DNA from: Bugulina stolonifera
Taxonomy: Eukaryota > Bryozoa > Gymnolaemata > Cheilostomatida > Bugulidae
Direction: 5' to 3'
Length of the DNA: 64,000 nucleotides
NCBI GenBank assembly: GCA_935421135.1
Contig: OW285187.1
Span: 34,598,818 to 34,662,817 of the forward strand
In this document: in pieces, positions 1 through 11,700 of the stretch
How positions within the stretch are numbered: position 1 is the stretch's first letter
How the letters are laid out: each line of letters begins with the position of its first letter
Made by a program: the position numbers and the translations under genes
The notes under the pieces: model-generated
Databases searched by the model: none
Told to the model about the DNA's origin: nothing
The model's input: the letters and a program-made list of their open reading frames with translations, nothing else

Positions 1-88
1 GGTATGCTATACTAATGTTTGTGTCCATATCACACTATTCTACTGTAAGCGTGTGTGGTATGCTAGACTAATGTTTGTGTCCATATCA
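1..88. repeat. 56-bp direct duplication at left edge
   Basis: A 32-base stretch beginning GGTATGCTATACTAATGTTT at 1 recurs at 57 with one substitution. It lies in what should be intron 1 of the minus-strand EIF2B3 gene. It may be the edge of a longer tandem array outside the window. Confidence 0.6.
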
Positions 89-160
89 AGTAGGAACCAA
101 GCTAATCTAAAGGTATTTATCTCTGTAAGAAAGCTGCATTTCAATATGTTTTATGTTTAC

Positions 161-312
161 ACACCATTAAAACCAGCGAGATCCAAAGAGCGTAATGGAT
201 ACCATAGCATAGGAATATTTCCTATGGGTAGTAAACATTTCGCAATCTTGTCACTAATTGGTGTAAGCCGATCACCTCTTCCAGCAGCCAATAATACAGC
301 TTGAAATTCCAT
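161..312 (-). CDS. EIF2B3: translation initiation factor eIF2B subunit gamma, first exon (partial)
   Basis: eIF2B-gamma is part of the guanine-nucleotide exchange factor that recycles eIF2 in the cytosol. Read on the minus strand from the ATG at 312, about 50 codons begin MEFQAVLLAAGRGDRLTP. They continue with a K-LLPIGN-P-L-WYPL segment, which is the nucleotidyltransferase-like N-terminus typical of eIF2B gamma. The exon ends in a GGTGTGTAAAC stretch with three possible donors, leaving the last base at 165, 163 or 161; 161 gives a GTAAAC donor and is my choice. The remaining exons lie left of the window. It is divergent from the fucosyltransferase gene at 5707. Identity rests on recognising the N-terminal motif, so another nucleotidyltransferase-fold protein such as a GDP-mannose pyrophosphorylase is possible but fits the start less well. 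Confidence 0.75.
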
Positions 313-969
313 GGTGCACAATTCACGTCCACCTAAGAATAGAGTATATGCATTTACATAGGTCTACATATAATATACAGGGGGGTAACTTTCCTGAAAA
401 AGTTGAGGCGGCCAAAATTGGACTGGCTAACAGTAGCGGTGTGGAGAGGGTGTGTGCGGGATGGGGGAAGAAGGAGGGTGGGGCACCTCTCACAAGAAAG
501 TTTTTGAAAATTCACACAAAAACAGCCATTTTGATGCATATTTGAGCTATATGTGATGGTACAAAAGTACAAAATGTTGCATAGTAATCTGCAAATAGTA
601 AACTTCAAATTAGTATACTGCAAAATAGTGCTTCTCTGTTTGGCTTGGCCATGACGTACCATTGTAGTCTTTTATATCATTACATGACTTAGGCCTAAAA
701 ATGTACACACATTAATAAGAGGGGAAATAATGCAAATTTAGTTGATGGATAGAGATGGAGAGTGGTATTCTAGGGTTCCCAAACCCTGAAGAACAGTGTT
801 CGAAGTGGAACAAATGAGATGGGTGGGAAAACTGTGCATGCAATCTTAGGGCATTTCCTATTGTTGAATACAAAATTACAGATGCAGTGATCCTATCTTA
901 CAGATGAGATTAGTATTGTTACTGTATAGCTAACAAATTGAGTGAATTACTAAAATGAAAAAAGATTGT
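313..969. other. non-coding upstream region of EIF2B3
   Basis: No gene is supported here. The stretch around 378-560 is locally G-rich (GGGGGAAGAAGGAGGG-like) and may be a fragment of a dispersed repeat. The promoter of the divergent EIF2B3 gene should lie just right of 312, but no clear core element is visible. Confidence 0.4.
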
Positions 970-1045
970 CCCGCAGTGGGATTCGAACTCGTGTCTCTAT
1001 GCTTGAAGACCAAGCACGCTACCAACTACGCTATCAAATCAACAG
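970..1045 (-). pseudogene. tRNA-like sequence (tRNA pseudogene or SINE head)
   Basis: On the minus strand there is an A-box-like TAGCGTAGTTGG followed by a perfect B-box-like AGTTCGAATCC at normal tRNA spacing. The putative acceptor strands (GATTTGA against TGCGGGA) do not pair. The T stem is poor, and the anticodon-arm loop GGTCTTC lacks the invariant U33. It therefore looks like a tRNA-derived SINE promoter or a decayed tRNA rather than a functional tRNA. Confidence 0.45.
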
Positions 1046-2499
1046 TGGCTTCACGCAAAAATTAGCCATCAATATCATTATATACATAGTAGCATCATTT
1101 TCATTAGAGTATGTCTATTTCATGTGGGGCACAGTATCTATGCCTTCCGATATTAGCTTAATTTTTTCTTCTTTTAACAAAAAGTTCAGGCGGCTAGGAC
1201 CGCCTGAGCCGCCTAGATAGTTACGGCCATGATATATATATTATATATTATTATTGCCATAAAGGTGGAAATGGTATGCATGTTTAAACTTTTGTAATTT
1301 TCACTGGTTGTGGTTGCCTTCATATGAAATTTCAACTGGAGTTCAAAATATGCATTCCTTTGCTAGCCAACAGCATAATTTTCAGCTTAATGGTGAAAGA
1401 AATAATTAACTGTCAGTACCTCTTTAACCATTTGTACAGTAGTCTCGTCTGAGTGTTATTCATTGAGAATATTCATTATTAATATTTTTTAAATTGAGTA
1501 TTAAAATACCTCAAAATTAAAGTACGCGTTAACTGAATTTATACATTAGATATAAATAAAATTATATTGATACATATTCAATTCGGAAGTAAGTGTAAGT
1601 ATAGTAGGATCACGGGAAGTGAAGAGCGTAGTAAGTAGGCCTATGTATAGCATAATATTATACTAGACTTTTGTAGAGAGGAAGGTATGGTGAAGACACA
1701 ATCATAACTTCCTTGTTGATTGGACAATAGTAAAGCCCATTTTTACTTTAGGCATAAGTTTCAAGTGCAAATAAATCAACTATTAACCAGTATTTTAATT
1801 TCTTATGTAATGTTAGGTTTGTGACTTTAGGAAAAACGGAAATAAAATATTTGTTAAGCATATCCCACATTTTGAAGAACATAATCAAACATAGAAGAGA
1901 AATTTTACTTTCACAGCAAATTACTAGTACTTTTGATGTATAATTTATTTATTTTACATTAATTAATAAAACCATTAAACTATACTTCCTGACTATTAAA
2001 TTCTCTAAGTGTAAAACTGTAGAAATATATTGCCGGCATAAATATAACTATATCGACTTTTCTTCTCCTGTTCTGCTAAAATTTAGTTTTGTTGCTGGGT
2101 AGTGCATGAATTAGCTAGAATTCCATAGGTGTAGACCAAGGGGTCATCACATAGTTTGGCAATGCATGTTGGAGTAATTAAGATTTGTCATGAATTATGT
2201 ATCATAGTTGTCCGATTTATCGTGAAATTGTTGTATTCAGCATTAAATATAAATATTATATATTAAATTATTATTTATATAAATAATTTAATAAAAATAA
2301 ATGACTGTTGTGTTACTGTTTTTTTACAATTGTTATTATTATTATATCATTTTTTTTATAAATTATTATTAATGTTATTAATTATTATATTTATAAACCG
2401 ATGAAAGAATATAATTACAATCACAATACTATATTAATATTTATATATTTTTATACTCAATTTTTATACTACAAAAGAATTACACACAGACACATGTAC
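1046..2499. other. AT-rich non-coding DNA
   Basis: No coding signal is visible. From about 2240 to 2400 the sequence is almost pure A/T (low complexity). A short GC-rich inverted motif (GGCGGCTAGGACCGCC) sits at about 1190-1206. Confidence 0.4.
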
Positions 2500-3092
2500 C
2501 AGGGTGACCAACCAAAATTTGTAAAACTGAGTCGAAAAAATATAAAAATGAGTCAAACGTGTTCAAGGAAAATTTGCCAGGATTTTTGCTGAATAATGTC
2601 TGTACAAATGACATGGTAAAAAATTTCCTGTACTCTTGTATCAAATTGCATATAATTTTATGTTTTAAATAGTAGGTTGTATTATAGTATTTTTTTCATC
2701 AGATCATTATTAGCTTTAGTTGAACTACCAGGCCTAATTTGACTAGATTGATGAAATGAATCCTGAATTTCTATCTACATATTGTATTCTATTACATTGT
2801 CAGACCAACTTTCATATGATACTTAGCAGAATGAAGTTTACAAAAATGTTTGAGACAACTCCCTAGAAATGTAAACAATGCTTCGAGGCCTAAGCTAAGC
2901 CAAATAGGCTATTTATTGGCTGGATTAAAAGCACAGCTCACTGTAGCAAATAAATGAGTCCAGCTTCCATAAAATAAGTATATATGCGTCTAGCTTCCAC
3001 AAAATGAGTCAATATACGTCATGCGTCCAACTAGCAATTGTTTCTTTAAAATGCGTCTGTGGACTCATTATGTGTCCTAGTTGGTCAGTGTG
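2500..3092. mobile_element. hAT-like non-autonomous element (MITE)
   Basis: The left end reads CAGGGTGACCAAC and the reverse complement of the right end reads CACACTGACCAAC, a 13-bp imperfect terminal inverted repeat of hAT style. The flanks are ACATGTAC (2492-2499) and ACATTTAC (3093-3100), an 8-bp target duplication with one mismatch, the length expected for hAT elements. The interior carries several GAGTC/GCGTC-type short repeats and no coding capacity. Confidence 0.55.
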
Positions 3093-3129
3093 ACATTTAC
3101 ACACTTATGTGATCTAAAAATAAAAAAAA

Positions 3130-3960
3130 GGAGTTCCACAGGGCTCTGTGTTGGGCCCAACACTATTTCTTATCTATATAAATGATCTACCTGAGTATAT
3201 AGCTTGTAATGTCAGCTTATTCGCTGATGACACTCTCATTTACCAGACTGTCAACAATGACACGGACCATTCTAGATTTCAGATGAATATAACTTTCTTA
3301 GCCGAATGGGCGTACACCTGGTGCATGTCGTTCAACACTGCCAAATGCTCGATTATGACTCAATCATAAACCGACATCTCCGGCAGCATACTACACCCTA
3401 AACGGCGCACAACTCGACACTGAGATTGAGACTAAATACCTGGGTGTGATCATCTAGTCTGATTTGAAGTTCACCTCTCACATTAGTTCAAAAGTTACCA
3501 AAGCTAAACGACAACTGGGTATGGTTAAGGGGGGGGGGGGGGGGGAGACTCCATGGATCAACCAAAGATGCTAAACTGTTTGCATACACTAGTCTCTGTC
3601 AGCCACACATGGAAAACACATCTGCCATCTGGGATCCCATTCATGAATACCAAATTAACAACATTGAAATGGTACAACACAGTGCTTTGCGCTACATCTG
3701 TAACTTAAAAGGTAGAGTTAGCATATCTGCTGTCCTCAAGGAGCTTAGTCTTGATACGCTTAGCAACCGCCACAGGAAGAACCGACACAACCTCCTCTTA
3801 CGCATTTTGGCGAATAAAGACCACCACGAAGCTCTTGCTAATACTTATGATGAGCTCATGAACAATCATCCTGCTAATGCAATTGGTACTAGAGCTACTA
3901 CGAGAGGTGACCTACCCACTATCTGCCTACCATGGTAGTTTCCTGCCCAAAACTATACGT
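3130..3960 (+). mobile_element. decayed non-LTR retrotransposon (LINE) reverse-transcriptase fragment
   Basis: The first piece (3130-3366) encodes the reverse-transcriptase palm, starting GVPQGSVLGPTLFLIYINDL and including the catalytic motif LFADDTLIY. The next piece (about 3400-3530) encodes the thumb-like segment KYLGVII, a stop codon, then SDLKFTSHISSKV. After a run of 16 G at about 3530 the frame changes, and 3609-3938 gives the C-terminal region typical of CR1/L2/Jockey-type elements (AIWDP, NIEMVQHSALRYI). In-frame stops and frame changes show it is dead. The 5' half, including any endonuclease, is missing. Confidence 0.85.
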
Positions 3961-5706
3961 GAACTCTATAACAATATGAATATCGGAATATTATCAAGAA
4001 AAAAACATGTCTATGATATACAGTGTATGTGTGTATTTCTAGTCATAGAGTTCCCACGCTTTTACCTCTTCTGAGGGTCTCAGTAGGAAAATTCAATTAA
4101 AAAAATGGGGAATAGAATTTATTAATTAATGAAATTGAAGTTGTTAAAAAAATATCTTGGTTTTAGATTGACATTAATATGATTATTTATCATTGTGATT
4201 ATCTTATTCATTTATCTGTTAGCATAATGCTTAGCATTAGGCCATTAGGCATAAGCTATATATTTATATATTTTTCTGTCGTGTCCAACTGGGTAGCTGT
4301 GGCACAGCTGCACAACATACAGTCCAACAAGAGAAAGTCGAGTCGCCGGTAGTAGCCGTGAGACTGTACCTGAAAGGACTCAAGTCCAGGGAAAGTGCCT
4401 GATACCGTACTATTAGCAGTAACCTGTAAGAGACTATGTTTTAATTAGTAAGAGTACTTTATTGAGCAACAGTCTACAAGCAACTGGAGTAAGAATACAA
4501 AGGTTATTAAGTACAATATGGTCGGCCTTGGACCAGTGAAATGTTCTAGTTGCAAGATGTACAAAACGGTCTCGGATCGGAGTATAAAAAGGCACTGCAC
4601 ATATGAAATCAAAGAGTATATTTTACAAAGGATTAAACTAGCATGATACTTCTAAAGCACAGTAGCAAAACACCATTAAAAGTAGCGCGGTAAAAAAGCA
4701 TAGGCCTACAATCACAACTGATGCCAATTAAACATATAGGCCATAAATCACACTGTAACGTATTCAACACACAGCAAGGCTATGCTATATGGGAAATGTC
4801 AATGTTGATGCTATAATTTACTGTCATTCAGATGTAGTGTGGACAAGGGCCACTACAATGTGTTGCGTTTGAAAAATGCTATAATGCATGAAACTAAAAG
4901 TTGCAATAAAATTTAATTGCATATCTGAATTAAATAATCCACACTGCTTCAGCATTAAGCACTCTGTGCCAGGAAGGACTAAGCCATATTTTGTGTCCCT
5001 ATGCCAAATGCACTAGGTGATTATCATAATATTCACATCCTATTATTTAATTTTTATTTTATTGATTAGCGATTAGTGGCAACGTTATTTATGCAGGCAA
5101 GTAGTGGATTAATCACCAAACTAATCCATTAGTCCCAACAATTCGAACCTTGCCGACCCCAACTGATATTATTCTGTATTACTGCTGTATAGTTATCCCA
5201 CTAACAGTATGCTCTTTATTACTGATTGCTGCTAATAAAGCCACTCACCCTGTTGTTGTGTTTGAAATATTGAATGTAAAGGATACTTATTATTATATCA
5301 AAATCTCTTACCACCTTATCTATCTCTTCCCGTCTAGATTGAGTGCTCTCATGATGAGGCCTGATGTATTCATCTAGCTGAGTATATAGTTTTACTCAGT
5401 GTGTAATGAAGTGCTACTTCTGAAATCATATCCCTCGGAGATTTGTTTCATTTACATGTAACTAGAATGTAAGTACACTATTTGTTATCCTGCACTTTGA
5501 TAGCATCCCAACTTTGACTACAAGATGTAACTGCTACTGATTGTCACAAAGTTCATTATAGTGTTGTATCAGGTTATATAGCAGGTCCCACCCTCCGTGA
5601 TCATAATAATTATACTCTCCTTACATTACAAATTGTGCATGATTGTTTATTTGGAAATTATTGATTGTTTATTCTGCTCTGTTATTATATATGTTTAGAT
5701 TAAAAG
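3961..5706. other. upstream region of the fucosyltransferase gene
   Basis: No exon is confidently identified. A 42-codon ORF at 4518-4646 has a Cys-X2-Cys-X11-His-Cys arrangement (CSSCKMYK, then RSIKRHC) but no other support. The promoter and 5' UTR of the fucosyltransferase gene are expected in the last few hundred bases before 5707. No TATA box is clear. Confidence 0.35.
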
Positions 5707-8700
5707 ATGAATAAGTTAGTGTGGAGGTTTATCAAGCTCTCTGGTGCTATGTTACTGCTGTATATGTGCATTGTGCAAGTGTTGTATCGGATATCACAGA
5801 AACCTACTCCGTTCAAGCTCAAACACCCTCAACCATATCAACCAAGACCAAATCGTAAGTTGTACTAGTCTTATATTGTACTATTCCTATATTGTACTAG
5901 TCCTATATTGTACTAGTCCTATATCGTACTAGTCCTATATTGTACTAGTCCTATATTGTACTATTCCTGTATTGTACTAGTCCTATATTGTACTAGTCCT
6001 ATATTGTATTAGTCCTATATCGTACTAGTCCTATATTGTACTATTCCTATATTGTACTAGTCCTATATTGTACTATTCCTATATTGTACTATTCCTATAT
6101 TGTACTAGTCCTATATTGTACTAGTCCTATATCGTACTATTCCTATATCGTACTATTCCTATATCGTACTATTCCTATATCGTACTAGTCCTATATCGTA
6201 CTATTTGTTGTTTCATTCTAGTTCTGTTTTGCTTTAGTGACTATACTTGCTCACTAGGATGATTAGATGGTCTAGTGGGTCCACTAATGTTGCCATATAC
6301 TGTACATAATTATATACTGTACATCCGCTGTACATAAGCTGTGCATATAAAGTACATGCGATGTTTTCAAACAAATAATACTCTGGAATAGCCCAGTGTG
6401 CTTATCTAAGTCCATATTGTTACCATCATAACCTCTGCATCAAATCTTCTTTTTGTCAAGGTCTGAAGACGGTAAAATAGTTTGGAGCGTGTTGTTCTAA
6501 CTATGTCTTTTGTTCATACAAAGATAACCAAGTTGCCAATTGGGCCATTCCACGGGGACTGATCAAATTTGCGTGCTGGCCCGACTCAGATTCTTTTGAA
6601 AATTTGCAGGTTGAAAGAGCACCCTTGAATTAGTGGGAAACCACCAATTTTTTTTCTATTTGAGGCCTGTGGTTCCGGCAGCAGCTCGCTGAAAAGTGGG
6701 AAAATGTAGTGGGGACAACTCCAAATTGAATTTTTTGAAATTTCTTAACATTCAAATTATTACTGTGGCCACTGTATGATACTTAGAGCTGTAATTTTTG
6801 TTACATAGATACTTTCATATATGTGCTTCAGTCCCATTACTCATTCAAGCCTGTATGGTCAACATATTGAGGGTCAGAGGTCACCGAAAACACCTCTCAG
6901 AGCTAGTTTGACCCAAATTCACCTAAAATCTACCAAATAGACACTACTGGATCTGATGAAAAAAAGATTGATATACAATAACTAAGTATTGAAGATGCTC
7001 AATACAAGGATAAATAAATTTTTGAGAATGAAAAACACTTTCCAGAATAAACTATATGGCGACAGCAGCTCAAATTCAACATGGCCGTCGTCCGAGTTGG
7101 TGTTTTGGGGCATTATTCAAGGCTAAATCTACTAAACTTAGTAGTGAAAATTAATGGTGAAAATGTTGCTATATATACAATTCACACCTGTAGATTCCAT
7201 TTCTGCAATAAAAACTTTGTCTTTTCGGGTCTAAAAGGCTGAATTCTCAGATTCAAATTTTACATACATTCGCTATAATATAGTGACTACATGGCCATGC
7301 AGTTAATTGGCTATGGCCATAGAAGTCAGTCAAGACTTAATTTGAGGTACAATTTGCAACTTGGCCTGGTTATACAATCTTATTTGTGAAGGAAAATGGG
7401 TGAAATCCTTTTTAATAGCGCAAACATGCAGTTTTTGTAACTTTACCATGACTCGTCCTTTCACACGTTTGTTAAATGAGGTAAGATAGCTAATCTAAGC
7501 AGTATCTCAAGGTGTGACTTATACCAAGTATTGTTTAATGAAAAAGAAGGTGAAGAAAGCGATGCTCCGTGGAGCTAAGGCATCTTTAATCAGTGGGTGA
7601 GGCTGAGGAGTTAAAGGTTGTTTAAACTAGTTCAAGACAAATTTTGGGGTCAGCATTAGTTATCAAATTCTACTCAAATATATGTACATGCATAACTATA
7701 GCCACAGCCCTTGAACAATAACTTTTAACAATTTTTATATATATTTACATGTAGCTGACAATTTAACCGGTGTTTGCTAATTAGCTCCAAAAATATCTTT
7801 TTGGTCCTATATAAATGACCACAACTAAGGTAAGTGGTGCGACATGCATTAACTTTTAATCAACAGAGTAATCAAAGATATGAATATGGTTTTGTGAGAC
7901 TTAGTTTTAGTTGTACCTAGCAAGTTGAAATTATATTACAAGTGTTCACTTGTTTCCAAAGGTAATAATGTTTAATGTACTTGCTAGCAACACCTCGCCA
8001 AATTTACCGTTCCTTATACCGACAACTTGATTTTCAATCAAGATAGTTTTGACCCTTCGAAAGACAAAACCATTTATCTGAAAAAAATTACGCTCAGTGA
8101 ATAAAAGAAGAGCAGATCTCACCTTTCTAAGTGCAGACAGCCACATTGACCTGGCCATAATAACTGTTATACTGTAATGGTTTCTGTGTTTTGGTGCGGT
8201 CGTCCGTGGACGACTATCGACCCAGAAATGAAGTGCCTATGAGTGGTAATAGGACTTCGCATTACATGAAAGATCGAGCGGTCTCAGTAGCCCAAATACT
8301 ACCAAAGACGACCCATCTGATCCCAAGTCCGACCTTCAGACTATACAATGAAAGAGAGTGATCCGTCCTAGTAGGCAGTTCGCAAAGCGAATGACCTGGC
8401 AAAAGGAAGTGAAAGTCTCTGTATCAAGTATAGATGTGTCTTTATTGAAAGCCAAGTGTAGACTGAGAGAATGAACAGAAAAACAATGCCCTTTATGTAG
8501 TATAAGGACTTCCGGCCGACGTGACGTCGGGAAAAGACGACGTGTGGTCGTCCGGAAGTTGCGCAACAAGATGGCCGCCGGAAGCCCGACGGCCGACCCA
8601 AAATAGGTCGGGTTCTACAAAAGTTGCTTATAATGGTCCAATTCATGTACAAAATGAATATCAATGGATTCTGAGAGGTCGGGCCTCTGTACATGGGTAT

Positions 8701-11700
8701 AAAAGGCATTAAAAGACTTAGATATAATCATGTAACTATGTACAACAATATAGGAGTAAGGTACATGAATAAGTAATGAGTATAAACACATGGAGACACG
8801 TACATAGACAGTAATTAATGGGTTTTAACATGCAATGCAGTTGAAGGTAAGTATACGAACACTAATTATGAGAGTGTGAGTGTCAGATGAGTAGCGCAGT
8901 GACAACTACTAGGCACTTAGGGTGCGGTGGAGCTTCGTCCGGGAGTTAGAGTCGTATACATATGTCCTGTACCATCACAATACTATAGACTGCTGAAATT
9001 CAATCTCTTCTAATAAATACTGTACAACACTTATACACCAGAAAAGGAACTATTCACATATCATGAACAAAAAATATTTTTGAAGCTAATTAGTAAAGAC
9101 TGGTTTAATTGTAAGCTAAATACATGTACATGTATATATATGTAAGTTTGTCAAAACTATTGTTTGTGGGCTGTGGTTATAATTTTGCATGTATATTTTT
9201 GATTAGAATCTGATAACTAATGGTGACCATAAAAAAAATCCCGAGCTAAAACCACCTCACCCACTGATTAAAGAAGCCTTAGTTCTATGGAGCTCCATCT
9301 TCTTCCCCTTCCTTTTCATTAAGCAATACTTGGTTAAGTCTGACCTGGAAATACTGCTTAGCTTAGCTATCCTGCCTCATTTAACAAACGTGTGAAGGGA
9401 AGAGTAATGGCAAAGTTAACAAAACTGCATGTTTAGGCTAGTAAAACGGGTTTTACCCATTTTTCTTCACAAGTAGGTTGCATAACCAGGCCAAGTCTCA
9501 AATTGCACCGTAAATTAAGTCTTGACTGACCTTTATGGCCATAGCCAATTAACTGCATTGGTGATATAGTCACTATATTATAGCGAATGTATGTAAAATT
9601 TGAATCTGAGAATTCAGCCTTTTAGACCCAAAAAGACAAAGTTTTTATTGCAGAAATGGAATCTACAGGTGTGAATTGTGTATATAGCAACATTTTCACC
9701 ATTAATTTTCACTACTAAGTTTAGTAGATTTAGCCTTGAATAACACCCCAAAACGCCAACTCGGACGACGGCCATGTTGAATTTGAGCCGCTGTCGCCAT
9801 ACAGTTTATTTTGGAGAGTTTTTTTTGTTCTCAAAAATTCATTTATCCTTGTGTTGAGCACTTCTAATTCTTAGTTATTCTATATCAACCTTCTTTTCAT
9901 CAAATCCAGCAGTGTTTATTTGGTCGATTTTCAGTGAATTTGGGTCAAACTAGCTCCGAGACATGTTTTCAGTGACCTCTGACCCTCAATATGTTACCCA
10001 TACAGGCTTGAATGAGTAATGAAGCTGAAGCACATATATGAAAGTATCTATCTAACAAAGATTACAGCTCTAAGTATCATACAGTGGCCACAATAATAAT
10101 TTGAATGTTTAGGAATTTTAAAAAATTCAGTTTGGAGTTGTCCCCACCACATTTTTCCACTTTTCAACGAGCTGCTGCCGGAGCCACAGGCCTCAAATAG
10201 AAAAAAAATTGGTGGTTTCCCACTAATTCAAGGGCGCTCTTTCAACCTGCAAACTTTCAAAAGAATCTGAGTCGGGCCAGCACGCAAATTTGATCAGTCC
10301 CCATAGAATGGCCCAATTGCAATTCTGACATCGTATCAACTATGGCTGCAGCAGATACTTCAGCTTATAAAACTTGCATAAAAATTTGAGTGTGAGTTAA
10401 CTAGCTTGCTTGCTTTTTCAAATAATGCATTTACTGTCATCTAACCACAGAGAGCTATGATAATACATGTAGATGTAGTATATTAGCATATATTGCAGAA
10501 TATTACACCACAGTAGCTCATTATCAGTATCACTATTCGGGGAACTGATGGGATAGCCATGTTGCCAGCCTTTTACTTCAAAACTACCATATCCACCTCA
10601 ACCTTTATGTTTCCCAACTGCACTCTTTTCTTAACTAACAGCTGGGTCATTTTGTTATTACCACAAGTTGATATGCTGTTCACTGTATGGAAGACTTGGG
10701 GTTAAATTTTGTAAGATCAAATAACTTGAGAACTCTTTATGTAGGGGGAGATAACTTGAAAACTCTTTATGCAGGGGGAGATAACTTGAGAACTCTTTAT
10801 GTAGGGGGAGAGAACTTGAGAACTCTTTATGTAGGTGAAGATAACATTTGAAAAAATAATCTGTTGAAATTATAAACATAATATACTAACTTTTGTGTAT
10901 GTTTATGGTCAGAAATAATTTTCTCGTGTAGATGTGTGTAGTAGTACATTTTAAAAAGATTTAGTAGGGTCTTGTAATGTAATACATATATAATGTTAGT
11001 GAATGAAGGAAATATGGTGTGACTGAATGGCTTTTAGCAGTTGACTTCACGGCGACGGAGAAACACTCGAATGCAAGGACAAAGGCAGCACATCATGTCC
11101 ACCAATCATCTACAACGAGAAATAAACCAACGAATAGCGTATCATCTAACAGGAAATATATTGATACCTTGCTTCGAGCCCCTCAACAAAGTGCCAACTA
11201 CTATCACAGTGAGTTAAAAAGCTATTGTGTACAAGTAATGATAATAATATATACATGTGTATACCTAGTTAGTTCATAGTGTACGCTTGTACATACGCAT
11301 ATACATGTACGCATGTGTTAGCAGTATGATCAGAGCCATTGTGTGCGAGAGTAACACAACTGTGTAGGACATGGAGCACCATACTCGGTAAACAACAACA
11401 TTTGGAAGGATATTTTTCACTAGCGTGATGCAGAACCAATATGGCACCCCGTGTACTTCCAGTTGTACTACTCTCACACTTGATGGCTCAGGCATGATAC
11501 AAAGTTATAACTGTTAGTGTGTGTTGTAGGACAAGATATTGGTATGTAAATGTATAGATATATTATCTTGTACAACCTACCTACCATTTGTTGGAGTGGT
11601 TCACTGCAATGTTATCATTTCATTGTTAAATCCAAGAAATACTAAAAGCAATTCTTTCGTTGTATTATGGCGTTACCTGAGTTGTGTATAGTATGTTACT

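Noticed and set aside
53..304. Plus-strand ORF at the left edge
   Set aside because: It is the antisense shadow of the EIF2B3 first exon, which has clear nucleotidyltransferase motifs on the minus strand.
970..1045. Functional tRNA gene
   Set aside because: A and B boxes are present, but the acceptor strands do not pair and the anticodon loop lacks U33.
8190..8990. Solo LTR inside the spacer of the intron 1 inverted-repeat element
   Set aside because: A TATAAAAGGC and higher GC content suggested an LTR, but I could not find TG...CA ends with a matching 5-bp duplication.
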